Shown here: one piece after another, positions 12,717-25,231 of the stretch | Numbering within the stretch: the stretch's first letter is position 1 | How the letters are laid out: each line of letters starts with the position of its first letter | Source: Botrytis cinerea B05.10 | Lineage: Eukaryota > Ascomycota > Leotiomycetes > Helotiales > Sclerotiniaceae | Reading direction: 5' to 3' | Assembly: GCF_000143535.2 (NCBI RefSeq) | Contig: NC_037310.1 | Location: 3,348,001 to 3,412,000, forward strand | Length of the DNA stretch: 64,000 nt | Position numbers and translations under genes: made by a program | Notes under the pieces: model-generated | Seen by the model: the letters and a program-made list of their open reading frames with translations, nothing else | The model's database searches: none | Told to the model about the DNA's origin: nothing

Positions 12717-13311
12717 CTACAAAGACTTTTTGGATTCCTCTTCCTTCGCGGCGGCTTCAAGTGCTTCGCTCTGGTCTTCTTTCATGGCGACGATTACGTA
12801 GCCGATGAGGACGACGTTGGCCATTATGGCGGCGGTGGCGCCGGCGAAGGTGGAGTTTCCTGTGGGGGTGAGTGTTAGGGGGAGGGAATTGGGGATGGGG
12901 TTAAGAAGGGAGAAGTACCTCGATAGACATAATTCAAAGTTAGGAAATAGGAACCTATTGGGACGACGATCATGGCGAGGGTGAATCCGAGGAGTTTGAA
13001 TATTACGTGTCTGGTGAGGGGAGGGATGTTAGTGGGGAGGTTGAGAATGTGAGGGATTGTCATGTGGATAGATGGTGAGTGTGGTGTGAGGACTGGAAGG
13101 GGTGAAGATGGGTGAGTGTGAGGAGGGGACATGTGATTGTGATTATAATCATGAGGCTGATGTGAACATGAGACAAATCGTAAAAATAGAAAACGTACGC
13201 CGGAACAGCAGGTGCAATGTTACTCTTGCCTCCCACGACGGGTTTGAATTCTGCTTCTTTTTCTTCGCCGGCTGCGATGCGGTCGTGGGGGGTTCGTCGT
13301 TGAGTCGCCAT
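12717..13311 (-). CDS. VMA21: Vacuolar ATPase assembly integral membrane protein Vma21
   Basis: Vma21 is an ER-resident chaperone for assembly of the V0 sector of the vacuolar H+-ATPase. Three exons on the minus strand (13199-13311, 12919-13010, 12717-12859) give 115 residues, close to the family size. The N-terminus is hydrophilic and begins MATQRRTPHDR. Two membrane segments follow. The first is in exon 2 (VIFKLLGFTLAMIVVPIGSY, then FLTLNYVY). The second is in exon 3 (STFAGATAAIMANVVLIGYV). The tail is highly charged and ends EEESKKSL. That resembles a dilysine ER-retrieval signal but is not an exact KKXX. Introns are 188 nt and 59 nt. The gene is divergent from FUN30, about 0.9 kb away. 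Confidence 0.93.
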
Positions 13312-14218
13312 TGGATTGGTTTGTGAGGAGGTGAGGGGTGTGAGTAGTTGAAATAGATGGATGTTTGGAATACTTGGTGGGAAATAGATGGATAACTGGT
13401 TTTTGTTTTGGGATGTTATTGAAATCTGGTTGTTATTTGTTTTTCCTTGTAGATCTGGATATCTGAATATCTGGCTGGCTGGCTGGCTGGCTGGCTGATC
13501 TTTGCAAAGCAATTTGATATATGTATGTGTATATATATATGTATCAATTAGGAAGTGGAGGTGGAAGTGGACACTGCTGACTTCGCGCATCTCGCGAAAA
13601 AAGGGCAACGTGGGGAACGCGTTAATTGGATTTTTGCTAGCGTGTTAGCGTGTCTTTTCATTGACCGATAGTGGACCTTCTGCTAAAATCAAAAGTTATT
13701 CTACGACCTAGTTATCGTTGGCCAGATTAGGGCAGAATAAAGAACAACGACAAAAGAGATTGCAGGGCGAAGATTGAAGAGATATCGATCAGAAGGTACG
13801 AGAAAAGCTCATTTTGGAAAATTCACTTTCGGTTTTGTCAAGGGGATCTTTGAAAGAATAGGTAGTCTGGGGAGTTAAGGTGGACGGCTTTGCCATCTCA
13901 CTGTCTGCAGTCTCGCCAGTTCGCAAGATTTCTTTTTCTTCTCCCTCTCCCTCTGCGTCTTCTCCCACGACAACTTCTGGGAACGCATCCTTTTTCGATC
14001 AGGAGTGTTCTGGACATTTCACCTGGAGGAATCTTGATTTCTAACCGGAAACAATTGCAGATTGCGAACCTACATCGACCAAGATCCAAATTTTATATTA
14101 ATCTGATCTAATTGTTGCTTGTGCAACTTGCAATTCTATCTATCCTCTTTTAATTTCTCGTCGAACGACGAAACCATCTCTATTTTTCATTCCAACAATA
14201 CAACAACAGAAACGAATT
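13312..14218. other. Divergent promoter region VMA21/FUN30
   Basis: This 0.9-kb spacer carries the 5' regions of both genes. It includes a (GGCT)n run near 13471-13497 and pyrimidine-rich, A-rich leader sequence just before the FUN30 ATG. Nothing else is recognised. Confidence 0.55.
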
Positions 14219-17200
14219 ATGGCTTCCAATTTCCCCAATCCCTCGCCTCTTATACTTGACTCGCCTGCAGTAAAACGGCAAAGAACTGAATCGGGTTATA
14301 CATCTATCAACAATTCTGCGAGAAACACAGATACCTACAACTCAGATGCAGATGATGGAGACGATCTTTTCAAGGATTATGTGCCTGATACACCGGCGAC
14401 AGTGAAGAAGTTCGAAACACAACCTACACAGATTATAGGTGCTGCTGGGAAGTTCGAGACTCAACCCACGCAGATTGGACCCACTACCAAGAAGTTCGAG
14501 ACTCAAGCTACCCAGATAATCGATCGATCTACCTCGATGGCGTATCCGCCAAGTTCTCCCGCTATCAACAGCTTGAATGGTGTACAAGTACCTGCTTCGT
14601 CACCTTTACGACAGTCCCCTACACCAAGGAAGTTTATGGCATCCGCAATGGCACCTGCTGGAACCGAATATAGAGCACCATTTGGAATCAATCAAAAACC
14701 TATCGCCCCTCCAAGGAAGATCATCAATTTGGATAGTGATGATGAGGAACCGTCGTTTGTTGGAGATAGTTCTGATGATGATGACGAACTAACCAGCGCG
14801 GATATCAAGCCTACATCGTTCATTTCAAAGAGTGCTTCTTTTGGGTCTGCAGGTTATTCAGATGCTTCGCGATCATTCAATGGCAATTCTAAATTTCAAA
14901 ATGCTCTCGCGAAGGCCGTATACAATCCACAGAAGGGGATGAAACAACAGGGTCCGGAGAGAGCCAGGCCAGTCCAGGATATTTCGATCAATGACATTCC
15001 GGATGGTGAGTTTAGAATGAAAGCTCAGCGCATCAAGGACATCTTCCCAGGGGTATCGATCATGGAGATCAAGGATGCTTTGCTCGTGACTAAGAACGAT
15101 TTTGATGCTGCTTGTAATTTTTTTGCCAAAGATAAACCTATTGAGGTTTCCGACGATGAGGATGAAATTAAAGAGATTGCTGCCTCGGAAATGGCTGAAC
15201 CTCAGATGAGGAGAGGTCTGGCGAAACCTATTAAGTCAATCAGGGACCGATATACTTCTACTCAAAATCAGCCTACGCAAAGACCGGCTCAAGTACCAGC
15301 TCAAGCTACCACGCCACCAAAAACCAGAAAAAGACTTATGAAAGGGCGTAGAGATCCAACTTCCCCTGCAGCAGCCTCTTCTCCAGTCAAGTCTCCAGCC
15401 AAGTCCCCCGTGAAGTTGGCTTCATCTCCAGTTATCATAGATATGTCTGATGATGATTCTGACCTTGAGCAGGAGGAGGACATTGAAGAAGATCCAATTC
15501 TTGAAGACCGACTGCTCAAGTATTTGAACAAATGCACGTTAGATGATCTTATCGAACTTACGAATACCACCAAGAACAACGCACAAGCAATGTTGGACAG
15601 TCGGCCTTTCAGGAGTCTCGATGCTGCGAGAAACGTGTCAAACGTTAAGACTTTGAAAAGTGGCAAAAGAAGTGCAAAGGCTCCTATGGGTGAACGTCTC
15701 GTGGAAACTGCTTTGGAAATGTTTTCTGGCTACGAAGCTGTGGATCTCCTTGTCAAAAGATGCGAGGATCTCGCGAAGCCATTGGAAGCTGAGATGGCCA
15801 AATGGGGATTCAATTCTTTTGGAACTCGCAAGGAAGGAGAAGGTATTGAACTGGTATCTTTCGAAGATGCAGATTCTCAGCGTGATTCCGGAATTGGCAC
15901 TCCAAGCAGCACTTTATCTACCAATGGCGAGAATGCTGATGAGGACAAGATCGTATCTGCCAAACGTAGAAAAGCGAGTGTCGAATTCTTGAAGAAGCCC
16001 TCGCTTATGGCAGATGAGGTTGTTCTGAAAGATTATCAGATTGTTGGCTTGAATTGGTTGAATTTGATGTACGAGCAGAACTTGAGTTGTATTTTGGCAG
16101 ATGATATGGGTCTTGGAAAGACCTGCCAAGTTATCTCGTTTCTTTCGCATCTTGTGGCTACCGGCCGGACAGGTCCTCATGTTGTTTTTGGTCCAGCCGC
16201 TGTTTTTGAGAATTGGTGTCAAGAATTCCAGAAGTTTGCTCCAAAACTGGCTATTCAACCTTATCACGGTAAGTTTAACATAAACAGATTCGTATTAAGT
16301 ATCTGAGGGTGCATTAACTAATTAAGTTCTAGGTCCTGCGGCTGAGCGTGTCGAGTTGGCTGAATCCATATTGGAGAATCGAGATGAGATTAATGTCATT
16401 GTTTCTACCTACGATATGGCCGTTAAACCCGCCGATAACAAATTTTTCCGGAAATTGGGAGCGGACGTAAGTGTTGACCAAGGATTAATCTGATTTCAAT
16501 CACTAACTAGCCCTAGGTTCTTGTTTGTGACGAAGGCCATATTTTAAAGAATGGAGCAACTCAAAAGAATCAAGCTTTGAATAGAATTCCTGCTAGCTTC
16601 AAGCTTTTGCTGACGGGTACACCTCTTCAAAATAACTTGGTTGAATTGGTTACTTTACTTGCGTTCATCCTTCCAGACGTTTTTAAGGAACGAGAGGAAG
16701 ACTTGAATTACATTTTCAAAGCAAAGGCAACAACTCGAGATACTGATCATGGAGCATTACTTTCTGCTGAACGAATTACTCGAGCTAGATCTATGCTGAC
16801 TCCCTTCGTTCTACGACGTAAGAAGCATCAAGTTTTGAAGCATCTCCCTACAAAATTATGTCGGGTTGAACGTTGTAGTCTGGAGCCAACGCAGGCTAAA
16901 ATCTATAACGAGCATGCAGATGCAGCGAAAGAACGGGCACGCAAGCGCCTTGAAGGTGCCAAGATGCCACCTTTGAAGTCTGAAGAAAATAATCCGATCA
17001 TGCAACTTCGCAAAGCAGCTATTCATCCACTGCTTTTCAGACGCCACTTTACCAATGAGAAGATTGAGAAAATGGTCGATATCTTACGAAAGAAAGATCC
17101 AGATAATTTCCCCCCCTCTGCTAAACGGATTCATCTTGTGGAAGAGATGCGCAATGCTTCGGACTTTTGGTTACACACGTGGTGTGTATTATACCCGTGT

Positions 17201-17926
17201 ATCAAATCATTCGACGTCAAGAAGAATGCATGGATGGATTCGGGGAAGGTCTCTGCTTTAGTGGAACTTGTGACGAAGTACAAGGAGAACGGGGATCGAG
17301 TTCTTATCTTCTCACAGTTCTCGCTTGTTCTTGATATTCTGGAATCGGTATTGAACACGTCCATGATCACATACACTCGTATCGATGGTGCCACCAAAAT
17401 TGACGAGCGTCAATCTTTGATTGAGCGATTCAGGGATGATACTGATATCACGGCTTTTCTCTTGACGACCAAAGCAGGTGGGACAGGTATTAACTTGATG
17501 TATGCCAACAAAGTCATTATCTTCGATGGTAGTTTCAATCCTCAAGATGATGTGCAAGCAGAGAATCGTGCTCATCGTGTGGGGCAAACTCGCGACGTGG
17601 AAGTTGTCAGGTTAGTTACTCGTGGTACAATCGAAGAAGCCATTTGGAAAATGGGTAGAAGCAAGTTGATGCTGGATGGAAGAGTGGCTGGTGAAGAAGG
17701 TGAAGAAGCGGGTGAGAAGGCCGTGGAAAAGATGTTGTTGGAAGGTGTTACAATTACGGATGAAGAAGCAGCCCCGGTTGCTGAGGGACATGAAACTACG
17801 CCCAAGAAAGATGTGAAGGGCAAGAGGTCAGGACAAAAACTACCGGATAGGAAGAAATCTGGCACGTTTCTTGATTTGGCGATGAAGACTGCGGAGAAAG
17901 ATGATGAAGATGAAATGCTTGTTTGA
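14219..17926 (+). CDS. FUN30: Fun30/SMARCAD1-type SNF2 chromatin remodelling ATPase
   Basis: This nuclear ATP-dependent remodeller family acts in heterochromatin maintenance and DNA-end resection. Three exons (14219-16268, 16333-16466, 16517-17926) give 1,197 residues. The disordered N-terminus has three 14-residue repeats around KFETQPTQI at residues 64-100. A CUE-like ubiquitin-binding segment lies near 266-306 (MKAQRIKDIFPGVSIMEIKD). A Fun30-specific segment follows (LDDLIELTNTTKNNAQAMLD). The helicase core shows motif I DDMGLGKT near 628-635, motif II DEGH at 733-736, and motif VI AENRAHRVGQ near 1076-1085. The order CUE then SNF2, plus the DDMGLGKT form, points to Fun30 rather than Swr1 or Ino80. 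The ATG at 14219 opens the frame after an A-rich leader. Confidence 0.93.
14402..14530 (+). repeat. Three-copy 42-bp tandem repeat inside FUN30
   Basis: Three imperfect copies with an exact 42-nt period encode KFETQPTQI-like 14-residue units starting at residues 64, 78 and 92. Each unit contains two Thr-Gln dipeptides. Confidence 0.85.
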
Positions 17927-20017
17927 GGTGTCTGACTAATATATTGGTCGTACATGTTACGCAAGATAAGTAGGTTGGATTGTTTTCAACAAAATGATCA
18001 AGGTTACTGCTAGAGGGTGGTTTTATTTGCGTCATAGCATTATATGCATTCGGTGGATCTTTTAGACTAGGGCGGTGTTCTGACCTGTTTTATTCGAATT
18101 GATGAGGCATAAGACGTAATATGAGGAAGAGTTTAAGCGAGCTAGATTTGGGATGGATTTGATTTATTATTTACTTTTTTCGCCCGCATGCATAGAAAGG
18201 GATATGCCTGTATAAGAGTTTAAGAGGCATGAGCATAATATGGGAAGAGGGAATGTGTTACGGTATACATAGACTACGATACGAATCACCAGAGGAAGTA
18301 GAGGCATCGGGTGTGGAGATGATAGAGAGGTAGTGGATATATTTCAGATGGTGCGTTGGATTCCTAGTGGAGATGTGTAGATGAGAGTTAGATGGCGGTA
18401 GATTAGATACCTGGGAATGAATGAATGGATACATAAATATCTAAACCTTCCATATATACATATACCACAAGATCAACTAAAACGCCAATCTATAGTAAGA
18501 ACTAGTCCTTAATCTCTACGCGACAATTTTGTTTTGAGGAAGTTGAAAGCCGAAGCATCAGTGATTGCGTGCGTTTGTGGGACGCATCTCAAACTCTAGA
18601 TATTCATAGTCAATGCTAGTATCATTTGATTTCGCGAAAATAGATGGACGGGTTTGGTTGTTTGGTCTACAAAAATGGTGAGTGAAATTAGGAGTGGATG
18701 TTCGCTCGAGGTTCGCTCAAGGTTCGCTACAACTGATTAGCTTCAGCCCTAGTGGTCTTTAGCTTGTTCACTAGCTTCAATCATGCACAGGCCAAGCACT
18801 ACTTACGACTCGGAAAAATCTCCAAGAAATCTTCATCCTTGATTTTGATATCGCGAGCTGAACGGTATTATATGCACACCAAGATCGTGTACCATTTCAA
18901 TATCCGACTATGATTCAATGAATCAATGTTACCATTTCAAGTTGAATTGGGATTATTGCAGAGCTTATAGTGATTTCGTCATATTGACCACATTGTATGT
19001 CAAGAAGATAGATATGTGGCTGTTATATTGTATTATATATCTAAATGTTCTTGATTTCTGATGGTTTGGTGTGCATATAATTTCGTTCATCTTGTGGATG
19101 TTTAATCTACTGCACTCGAGTGGGTGCCTTTACCTGGAATGTATATATGTGTGTGTGTGTATTGGGATACTTCTTCGAATCACGTTGGATTTGAGTAGGA
19201 CATGGGTATGACAACAATTGAATCACCGAGTCATAATCTTGGAGAAACGTCTATTACTGACTCCGACTGCAGATGTTCTATCTTGGGCTTGTATGCCGCG
19301 CGCGATTTGACCAATTGGAAAAAACCCGTAGCCCTTGCAATTCCATTGCTACGCCGCGGATTAGATTGCTTGTGGGGAAAGATTCGTGATAAAGTTATCC
19401 GTACCTGGATTAGATGCAATTCTCAGCAGACATCATAGAGAATATCATTGTTGATGGTTGATTGTCTGCACGGGTTTTTGAAAGTTCAAAATGCCATATC
19501 AAGTGACACTGTGATTGATTTGGAGAGCAATCCAATCACCCATTTCTGATCTCAAGGCATGCCTATGACGTACGTTCTGGGTACGCTTTTGGCCATCTAG
19601 AGGACCACTGTGTTGGAAAAGGAGAACGTTCCGTGGCAGGATACTATGGGATATAATCAAATGCCATACCAACTGAATATGGAAGGTTGCAATGCCTCCC
19701 ATGGTCGCCCCCATTAATGATAGAGCAGACCGGGAATATGAATACATGCCCTGCAGATTGTTGACTCCTTACTGTCGGAACCAGGAGTTTCGTATCTAGT
19801 CCTTGCGCAAGCCATGTTTCACTGCTCCGTTGTGCTCCGTTGTGCTGGGTTATTCTGTTTATTAGTTGTTGTATAAATAGTGTGCAAATGTCAGCAGTTT
19901 CGAGACAACCTTCTGCACAGCAACGAAGAGCTTGATATCTCGAATTTGACAGTTTTTATACCATTCATTCATCTTGGATCTACAGTTGCAGACTTGACCT
20001 AACTAAAATCAATCGAC
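17927..20017. other. Intergenic spacer before the GHKL-NOV_C gene
   Basis: About 2.1 kb without a supported gene. A 78-codon frame at 19202-19438 has no recognisable homology and an open antisense frame, so I do not call it. A (GT)n run lies near 19150-19160 and a TATA-like box at 19872-19879. Confidence 0.5.
19872..19879 (+). promoter_or_regulatory. TATA-like box
   Basis: TATAAATA lies about 140 nt upstream of the ATG at 20018. It is a plausible core promoter for the GHKL-NOV_C gene. The match and spacing are the only support. Confidence 0.4.
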
Positions 20018-23000
20018 ATGAAGAATTATTCTCAAGAAGAACTCCAAGACGCCAGAGCTTTTATTGACGATCTGCGATCTGCGAATGGCGGAATTACAAA
20101 AGAAGAAGAAGAAGAATTAGATCGTTTATTGCCTAAAGTCAAGGAGGCACTGGAAAATTTGCAAAATAAAGTCGGGATCTCGACTAAAATGTTTGTATTT
20201 TTCATAGTAAATGCTGATTTCGCGTTACCTGAAAGCAATCGTGCTTGGCTAACTTTCGCAGTTTGTCTGAACAGCTCTATCAAAAGTCTACTCGCTTTAT
20301 CTACGAGATTATCCAAAATGCGGAAGATAACGAATACAAGGGCTCCAAAAAATTACCCTTCTTGTCTTTCACTCTCTACTCGGACCGCCTCATTATAGAT
20401 TCCAACGAAGATGGCTTCACCAAAGAGAACATCAAAGCTATATGTTCTATTGGCGAGAGTACTAAAGCATCTATCCAGGGCTATATTGGAGAAAAGGGCA
20501 TTGGGTTCAAATCTGTTTTTACCGTTGCCCACAAAGTTCATATCCAGTCTGGGTGCTACTCCTTTGCATTTGAATATAGCAAGAACGATGATGGAAAATC
20601 CGGTCTTGGGATGGTCACACCGATGAACGAGACGCCACATGAGCTTCCCGGTGATGTCCAAACAAGGATGATCTTATATCTCCATGCGGGTGAAGATTGT
20701 GGAGCACTGTATCAAGAACTGCTAAATTTGCCAGACACTTTACTACTGTTTCTCAAAAAATTACGGCAACTGACGGTCAACTTTGAACTTCCTGATAGAA
20801 ATGTTCACCAGGTTCAATTCTCTCTGACGCGTCCAAACAACGATCGTCTCTCTGAAAACATAGTTCAGACTAAAACCGCAATCACGGGTGCAGTCAATTC
20901 TGTCACACACAAGAGCTTCTGGGTCAAGAAGCGCCCCGTCTTCAATCTCCCTGCTGATTCCGCTCGTGGCAAAATTCGTGAAGCTGAAGTCATTCTAGCC
21001 TTTCCTATCGATGAAGATCATGTACCAGTTATTGAAGAACAATACGCTTTTGCGTTCCTTCCCATGAAAAAAACCGGGTACAAGGTAAGCCAAGCTGGGA
21101 AATTATCCAACTGTTGATATATTGAAACTAACTTGAACAATAAGTTTCTCATACAATCTGATTTTATTACCAAAGCCAGCCGAGAAGATATTGTTGATTC
21201 TGCGTGGAATAGGCAGTTACTCGTGGAAGTGGTCGCAACATTTCGCAGCGCAATCAATGACTCCAATGGGTTTCTTAAGCACGATACACTTCGGTACAGC
21301 TGGATCAGATATATTCCCACAACCACTATTACAGACGAATTTTGGGGGCTTCTGCAACCTCGCTTGCTTGACGAACTTTGCAAGAGTAAATTCTTCTTTT
21401 CTATGGATGGATCTCTCTGGACACCTGATCGGTTGCGAGTTCTGCAGAACGCCGACCGAGATGAAAATCGCGATCCTCTATTAGCAGATACTAATGCAGG
21501 CACAACTGCGTACGTTTCGGAGTCCTACAATGCTTCTGATATCACTATTTTGGAAAAAATGAGAGCAAAACATCTAGATACCGAGGATTTTTTGCAAAGA
21601 CTAGGCGAAGATCTTGTTCGAACTCATGGTTCTCGAATGAAAACTACGCCTTTGAACAGCTCTTGGCATACGAGAGTGGCGGATCTTCTCATTAGTAGGT
21701 GTTGTAATGAAAGTGTTAAAAAGGAAATACAGAAACTAAATATCATACCGCTTGACAGTGGGGCGTGGGTTCGTCCACTAAATGCGAGTATATTCTTCCC
21801 GACTTCGGGCGGTATTGACATACCGAAGGGCTTACCTCTGAACTTGGTCGATAAAAAATCACTTGGGAATCTGAGTAGGAAACAGCTCTTTGGACAACTT
21901 GGAGTATCTGTGTGTTCACCAGAACGCATATTTCCTCTCATTGAGCAACGACATTTTCCTCCAGCGAGTGAATTTGCAGACTCGGATCTCCAGGATATTC
22001 GGTTCCTTTTCTGGCACCATGAAGCGCTAGCTAGCGATTATTCAATATCCATGTGGTTATGGAATGGGGAACGCCTTTCACCACATAAGATTAACGAAGG
22101 CGGCTGGATTTATTGTATGGAATCCAATCACGCATACGCAACGATCAAAATTATTGATAAATCTATACCACTCGAATTAAAAAAAGACAATCACGTCAGA
22201 TATCCAGCGGAGAGTTACTACAAGGCTCTTGAAGCTTGTGGCGTTCGAAGTAAACGCACTGGAATTCAGTGGCTTCGGTCCCTTGGGATTAAAGAAACGC
22301 CGCAACTACGCTGTAGAAGGAATGTTCCAGGTTCACAACTTTCGGCAGAAGTTAAACACATCTTCAATAATCTCCCGAAATATACGCTTGGCACATTGCA
22401 AGCAAATTGGTCACAGTACAAAGAGACAGAACCATGGGATAACTTCTTCAAGCAAAAGAAGGTTCCCATCCTTGCCTCATGGGCGATGATGGATTTAAAA
22501 GATACGTATTTACCAGTACCAAAGCTAAAAGGTATCGCTTCAAGTCTGGGGCTAGAAGAAAGTTTCGGCTTTTTGGAGGAGTTGGATGGTATCTCTGAAG
22601 CTGAGGTTTCTAAATGGAACTTTCTTAAGCGATTCGGAGTTGGGTTGGATGAAAATGTTTCATTTTGGCTGAGGTTACTAAAGCAAGCTAAACAGAAAGA
22701 TTCAACCAACTTCAGTACTGTCTTCAGAATATACACAAGTTTACAAACCTATATTGATGAGGCAGACATCATCAAAATCAAGTAAGTCACCTAACGCCCA
22801 GAATTTTTTTGCATAGCCAGATCAGCTAATGCTTGTTAGGGAAGCATTTGAAGAGGATATGATCTTTGTTCCCAGATCCAATTCTATGGATGACTGGGAG
22901 TGGAAGTATAAAGCTGATTGTTCATGGAGTGGCCCCGAGTGGTATGAACACAAGCCTCGTCTTCAAACTGTCAATAAATACCAGAAACTACAAGCGCTGT

Positions 23001-25231
23001 TTGTGAATACTCTCGAAATTTCCGATGCCACACTGAGCGACTTCCTCGATTATCTAGGTCGTATTAAAATCGATGACCAAAACAAGCCCAACAACGAGTC
23101 TGGCGAACAGAAGAACAAAATTATCTTGCTATATGACAAGCTCAATGAATTAGCGGGAAGTGGTGAAAATTCCGGAGAGACCGAAATAGTAAGGTACGTA
23201 TTTTCCACAAGCTAGAAAATTACCTTTCCTGATTGAACAGATCGCGTATCGAGGAGGGTAAGCTTCTTTACTACCCTCCAAACAAGTCATGGTATGCGCC
23301 ATCATCATGTATCTGGGCCCCAGAGGATATTCAGCTCCCAGAAAAGATCTCTATTGCCACCGAATACAAGAATCGACAGTCATTCTTTCGGAATGTGTTA
23401 GGTGTTGAGAAGCCAAGTCTGGAAATGCACATTGTTGCGCTCCAGAAACGCGCTCTCGAGAACCCAGATAAGCACGGCATTCTACGCGAGCTAAGAAACA
23501 TATGCGCACTCAATCCGACTGCGGCATTACGTGACAAAATTTCCAAATGCAAGTGTTTGCCAGTATGCAGACCATCACAGGAAGTTGAATGGATGGATAG
23601 TACTGATAGCTTCGCAATTATCGATCGTAAAGAGCATGGTGATATTTTTAAAAACAAGATCAATGTGCTGGACTTTTCCCTAGAAGAAGTTCATTCTGTA
23701 AATCAATTTTTGGTTGAACTTGGACTCGAAGGGCGATACACGTCAGGGGCCGTGAAGGAGGGCACAAAGATCGAAGACGGACTATTAAATGATGGGCTGA
23801 CGAAGGATTTAAGAAGAAAAGCATATGCTATCTGTCGGTAAGAGATGTCTTCTGGGGCTGTTTCGGATTCATTTACTAACATGAAGCTTAAGGTATGCTG
23901 CTCATCACGGGAGTAAGGATGCTACATCTGCTTATGATTTGCTGCGGAATCTTGAGGTTTTCACTAGCGACAGCATCACCAAGGAGGTTTCTATTGCCCA
24001 GAACAAGAAGATCACATCGGTAAAAGTGCATACAGCATTCTTACATATTGCACAAGATGGCCACCAACTTAAACTTTACGTTCCTAAGGAGCAGCGACAT
24101 AGGGAAGTCTGTCTGTCGCGCCAGCTACCTATTGAATTGCTCAAGCACCTTGGAGTTCCCAACTACCGCAAGGGAGCTGAGCTCGGTTCCATCATTAGAG
24201 CGACTAGTTCTTTTGCTATAGATGCAATTCTTGATTCGGATGGAATCATTGATGTACCTGGAATCTTCCCCCCAGAGGATTATAGCGAAAGCGAGGCATC
24301 AACGTTTGACACTTCTCAGAATATTGCCAGCCCAGCTATCAATACTGAAGTAGAAAGCAGAGTAACGTCGCCAGAGCCCCATTACCACATCCGGCCTTCT
24401 ACAGAGGATCGTTATGTTCAAGCACAATTCATTGATAGTTCTCTTTGGACGCCAGCTACGTCCGGTTCACATACACCTGAAATACTCCCTGATCAGCCCG
24501 ACCTTTTTAATGAACTTCTAGACACAGTCATCAGGCAAGCGCGTAGTGTGCATAGTATTCCAGAGGTTGATGATGTTTTGATTGCTCCCCTCTCTACTAA
24601 TTCTCATATCGACACGGGTCTAGCTGTCGGCTCAAATGTGGCTGGAGAAAGTTTGTTCAGAATAGGTGTAGCTGGAGAGTTATTTGTGCGTATTTTCGGA
24701 AAGAATTTACTGTGGCTTTTCAAATTTGCTAATATCTTCTAGATGTTTGAGATACTGAAGAGCCTCGGCTTGCCCCTTTTCGATCTGGGAAATTGGAGAA
24801 GCACGATTCGACATCGAGTGGCCGCCCACGATGACTACAAAGATATGCCTCGCTGGAGTGGCTCCGAGACGTCAGATATCGTATATGAAGATCATGACAA
24901 AATGTTGACTTCATTGCTTACCACAAATAACTACTTTCATATCGAGGAGCTCGCAGGACTGAGATTTGCCAGTTCTCCTACATACTACATCGAAGTCAAA
25001 ACAACACCTGGACCCCTTGATAATGCATTCTACTGCAGCCAAGGTCAATTCGACAGGATGGAAAGTATGAAACTCCAATCCGATGAGCTAGTGAATGAAG
25101 TTTACTTGGTTGCGAGGGTTTTCAATCTTGGAGCTTCCGGCATAGGATTTAAATTGTACGTAGACCCTGCTGGGCTACGGCGAAGAGGTCAGCTTAAGTT
25201 CGCGGCGGATAAGTATGTTGTGACATCATAA
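20018..25231 (+). CDS. GHKL (sacsin/Hsp90-like) ATPase fused to NO VEIN C-terminal (DUF3883) domain
   Basis: This is a giant protein of unknown function. Seven exons (20018-20190, 20262-21084, 21145-22781, 22840-23193, 23241-23837, 23893-24685, 24743-25231) give 1,621 residues. The GHKL ATP-binding fold is near residues 60-200. It has an N-box-like EIIQNAEDN at 73-81, the G1-type DSNEDGF at 104-110 and the lid motif GYIGEKGIGFKSVF at 131-144. A long, mostly helical middle has no domain I recognise. The C-terminus from about 1450 resembles NOV_C/DUF3883, a PD-(D/E)XK-nuclease-like fold: SDIVYED near 1504 and YIEVKTT, giving E1543-x-K1545. All introns are 54-71 nt and keep frame. The architecture matches the plant NO VEIN type and related fungal proteins. 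Assignment is by motif; activity is inferred. Confidence 0.88.

Noticed and set aside
19202..19438. 78-codon plus-strand frame
   Set aside because: There is no recognisable product, and an equally open antisense frame covers the same bases.
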